Positions 63,089-64,000 of a DNA stretch of 64,000 bases are shown here, in pieces (position 1 is the stretch's first letter; each line of letters opens with the position of its first letter). A model generated the notes under the pieces. It was given only the letters and a program-made list of their open reading frames with translations, was not told the origin of the DNA and did no database searches. The position numbers and the translations under genes were made by a program. The DNA is from Devosia sp. (GTDB lineage: Bacteria; Pseudomonadota; Alphaproteobacteria; Rhizobiales; Devosiaceae), in the NCBI RefSeq assembly GCF_025809055.1, contig NZ_CP075529.1, positions 2,529,501 to 2,593,500 on the forward strand, read 5' to 3'.

Positions 63089-64000
63089 TCAAGCCTCAAA
63101 CATCTTCTTGAGCTTGTCGAAGAAGCCACCCGAATTGGGGCTGGTTTCCTCGGTTTCGAGCCGGGAAAATTCCTCCAGCAGCTCGCGCTGGCGCTTGGAC
63201 AGGTTCTGCGGCGTTTCAATGTCGAGCTGCACATAGAGATCGCCGACATCCTTCGAACGCAGCACCGGCATGCCCTTGGACTTGAGCCGGACGCGCTGGC
63301 CCGGCTGGGTGCCGGCCGGCACCTTGACCTTGGCGCGGCCCTGGTCGAGCGTCGGCACCTCGAACTCGCCGCCCAGCGCCGCCGTGGTCATGGCGATCGG
63401 CACGCGCGCGAAGAGGTCAGCTCCGTCGCGCTGGAACAGCTGGTGCGGCCGGATCGAGACGAAAATATAGAGATCGCCCGGCGGGCCGCCGCGCAATCCG
63501 GCCTCGCCTTCATTGGCAAGGCGGATACGGGTGCCGTCCTCGATCCCCTGGGGGATATCGACCGAGAGTTTCCGGCTCTGCTGCCGCCGCCCCTGCCCGC
63601 CGCAATCGCTGCAGGGCTGGTCCATCATCTGGCCGCGCCCCTGGCAGACCGGGCAGGTCCGCTCGATGGTGAAAAAGCCCTGGGCCGCCCGTACCTTGCC
63701 ATGGCCGTTGCACTGCCGGCAGGTATGGGTGCCGGTGCCGGGCTTGGCCCCGGAGCCTTCGCAGGTCTCGCAGCTGGCCAGGGTCGGCACGTCGATCTCG
63801 ACCGTGCTGCCCTCAAAACTCTCCTCGAGATCGATCTCGAGATTATAGCGCAGGTCGCTGCCCCGGGTCCGGGCCGCGCCGCCGCCACCACCGCGCCTTC
63901 CGCCCCCCATGAAGTCCCCGAAAATGTCCTCGAAGATATCGGACATGGAGGAGGAAAATTCCGGCCCGAACCCGCCGGGTCCGCGGCCGCCGCCATTTTC
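63089..64000 (-). CDS. dnaJ: Chaperone DnaJ (partial, N-terminal J domain beyond the window)
   Basis: At least 303 residues are visible. The visible part starts in the Gly/Phe-rich linker (GGFGPEFSSSMSDIFEDIFG), then four C-x-x-C-x-G-x-G zinc motifs (CETCEGSG, CRQCNGHG, CPVCQGRG, CSDCGGQG), then the C-terminal substrate domain with GDLYIFVSIRPHQLFQRDG. The J domain with HPD lies right of 64000. Hsp70 co-chaperone. Confidence 0.96.
   Translation of the reverse strand, partial: ENGGGRGPGGFGPEFSSSMSDIFEDIFGDFMGGGRRGGGGGAARTRGSDLRYNLEIDLEESFEGSTVEIDVPTLASCETCEGSGAKPGTGTHTCRQCNGHGKVRAAQGFFTIERTCPVCQGRGQMMDQPCSDCGGQGRRQQSRKLSVDIPQGIEDGTRIRLANEGEAGLRGGPPGDLYIFVSIRPHQLFQRDGADLFARVPIAMTTAALGGEFEVPTLDQGRAKVKVPAGTQPGQRVRLKSKGMPVLRSKDVGDLYVQLDIETPQNLSKRQRELLEEFSRLETEETSPNSGGFFDKLKKMFEA

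Overview
The window is a GC-rich, gene-dense stretch of an alphaproteobacterial chromosome. Its gene orders (leuS-holA-parB-parA-rsmG-mnmG-mnmE-rho-hemJ-hemE, maf-aroE-coaE-dnaQ, secB-fxsA-Tim44-like-Smr, his genes with a DUF2628 gene, ccmABCDG beside acnA) point to Hyphomicrobiales. My best guess is Devosiaceae/Devosia, but this rests on remembered gene content, not on a search. About 75 protein genes can be supported. No tRNA, rRNA, CRISPR array, prophage or insertion-sequence transposase was seen.

Region by region. 1-5.97 kb: the tail of an acetyltransferase, a P-loop kinase-like gene, an Imm-5-like gene, a GNAT gene, DUF2794, DUF1223 and acnA. 6.1-9.2 kb: cytochrome c biogenesis genes ccmA, B, C, D, G, then a very short Flp-type pilin gene. 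9.3-16.8 kb: SDHAF4-like, htpX, rsmB, heparinase-like, purH and a flippase-like membrane protein. 16.9-23.2 kb: leuC, a zincin-like metallopeptidase, DUF4893, rimM-trmD-rplS and xth. 23.5-29.3 kb: a cNMP-binding protein, an OmpR-type response regulator, a YggS-type PLP protein, leuS and holA.

29.4-41.4 kb looks like the origin-proximal core of the chromosome. The parAB operon, rsmG, mnmG, mnmE, rho, hemJ and hemE all read leftward. maf, aroE, coaE and dnaQ read rightward. The 442-bp gap between hemE and maf (38,203-38,644) has DnaA-box-like sequences and three TTAA-N7-TTAA/TTAG elements like CtrA sites, so I call it oriC. Six parS-like palindromes lie at 29.4-36.5 kb, with three weaker ones farther out. 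Together these describe a replication and segregation hub: DnaA and probably CtrA at the origin, ParB loading on parS, and ParA.

41.4-55.1 kb: secB, FxsA, Tim44-like, Smr, an XRE regulator, hslU-GNAT-hslV, then the histidine genes hisB-DUF2628-hisH-hisA-(two small membrane proteins)-hisF-hisE, followed by coaA, a VOC protein, dapB and gpmA. 55.5-64 kb: an AraC/MGMT DNA-repair protein, DUF2244, nth, DUF2214 and a divergent TetR regulator sharing a large operator-like dyad, an adenosine-kinase-type PfkB gene, pyrF, a histidine phosphatase, an FMN reductase, a VOC protein and the 3' part of dnaJ.

Intergenic spaces are filled with several families of short palindromic repeats, including a 560-bp gene-free block bounded by 61-bp inverted repeats. 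The most interesting points are the origin/CtrA/parS architecture, an orphan intergenic terminator that may mark a small RNA, a pair of small membrane proteins inside the his operon, and the repeat families. I found no gene cluster that clearly represents an unknown defence or biosynthetic system.
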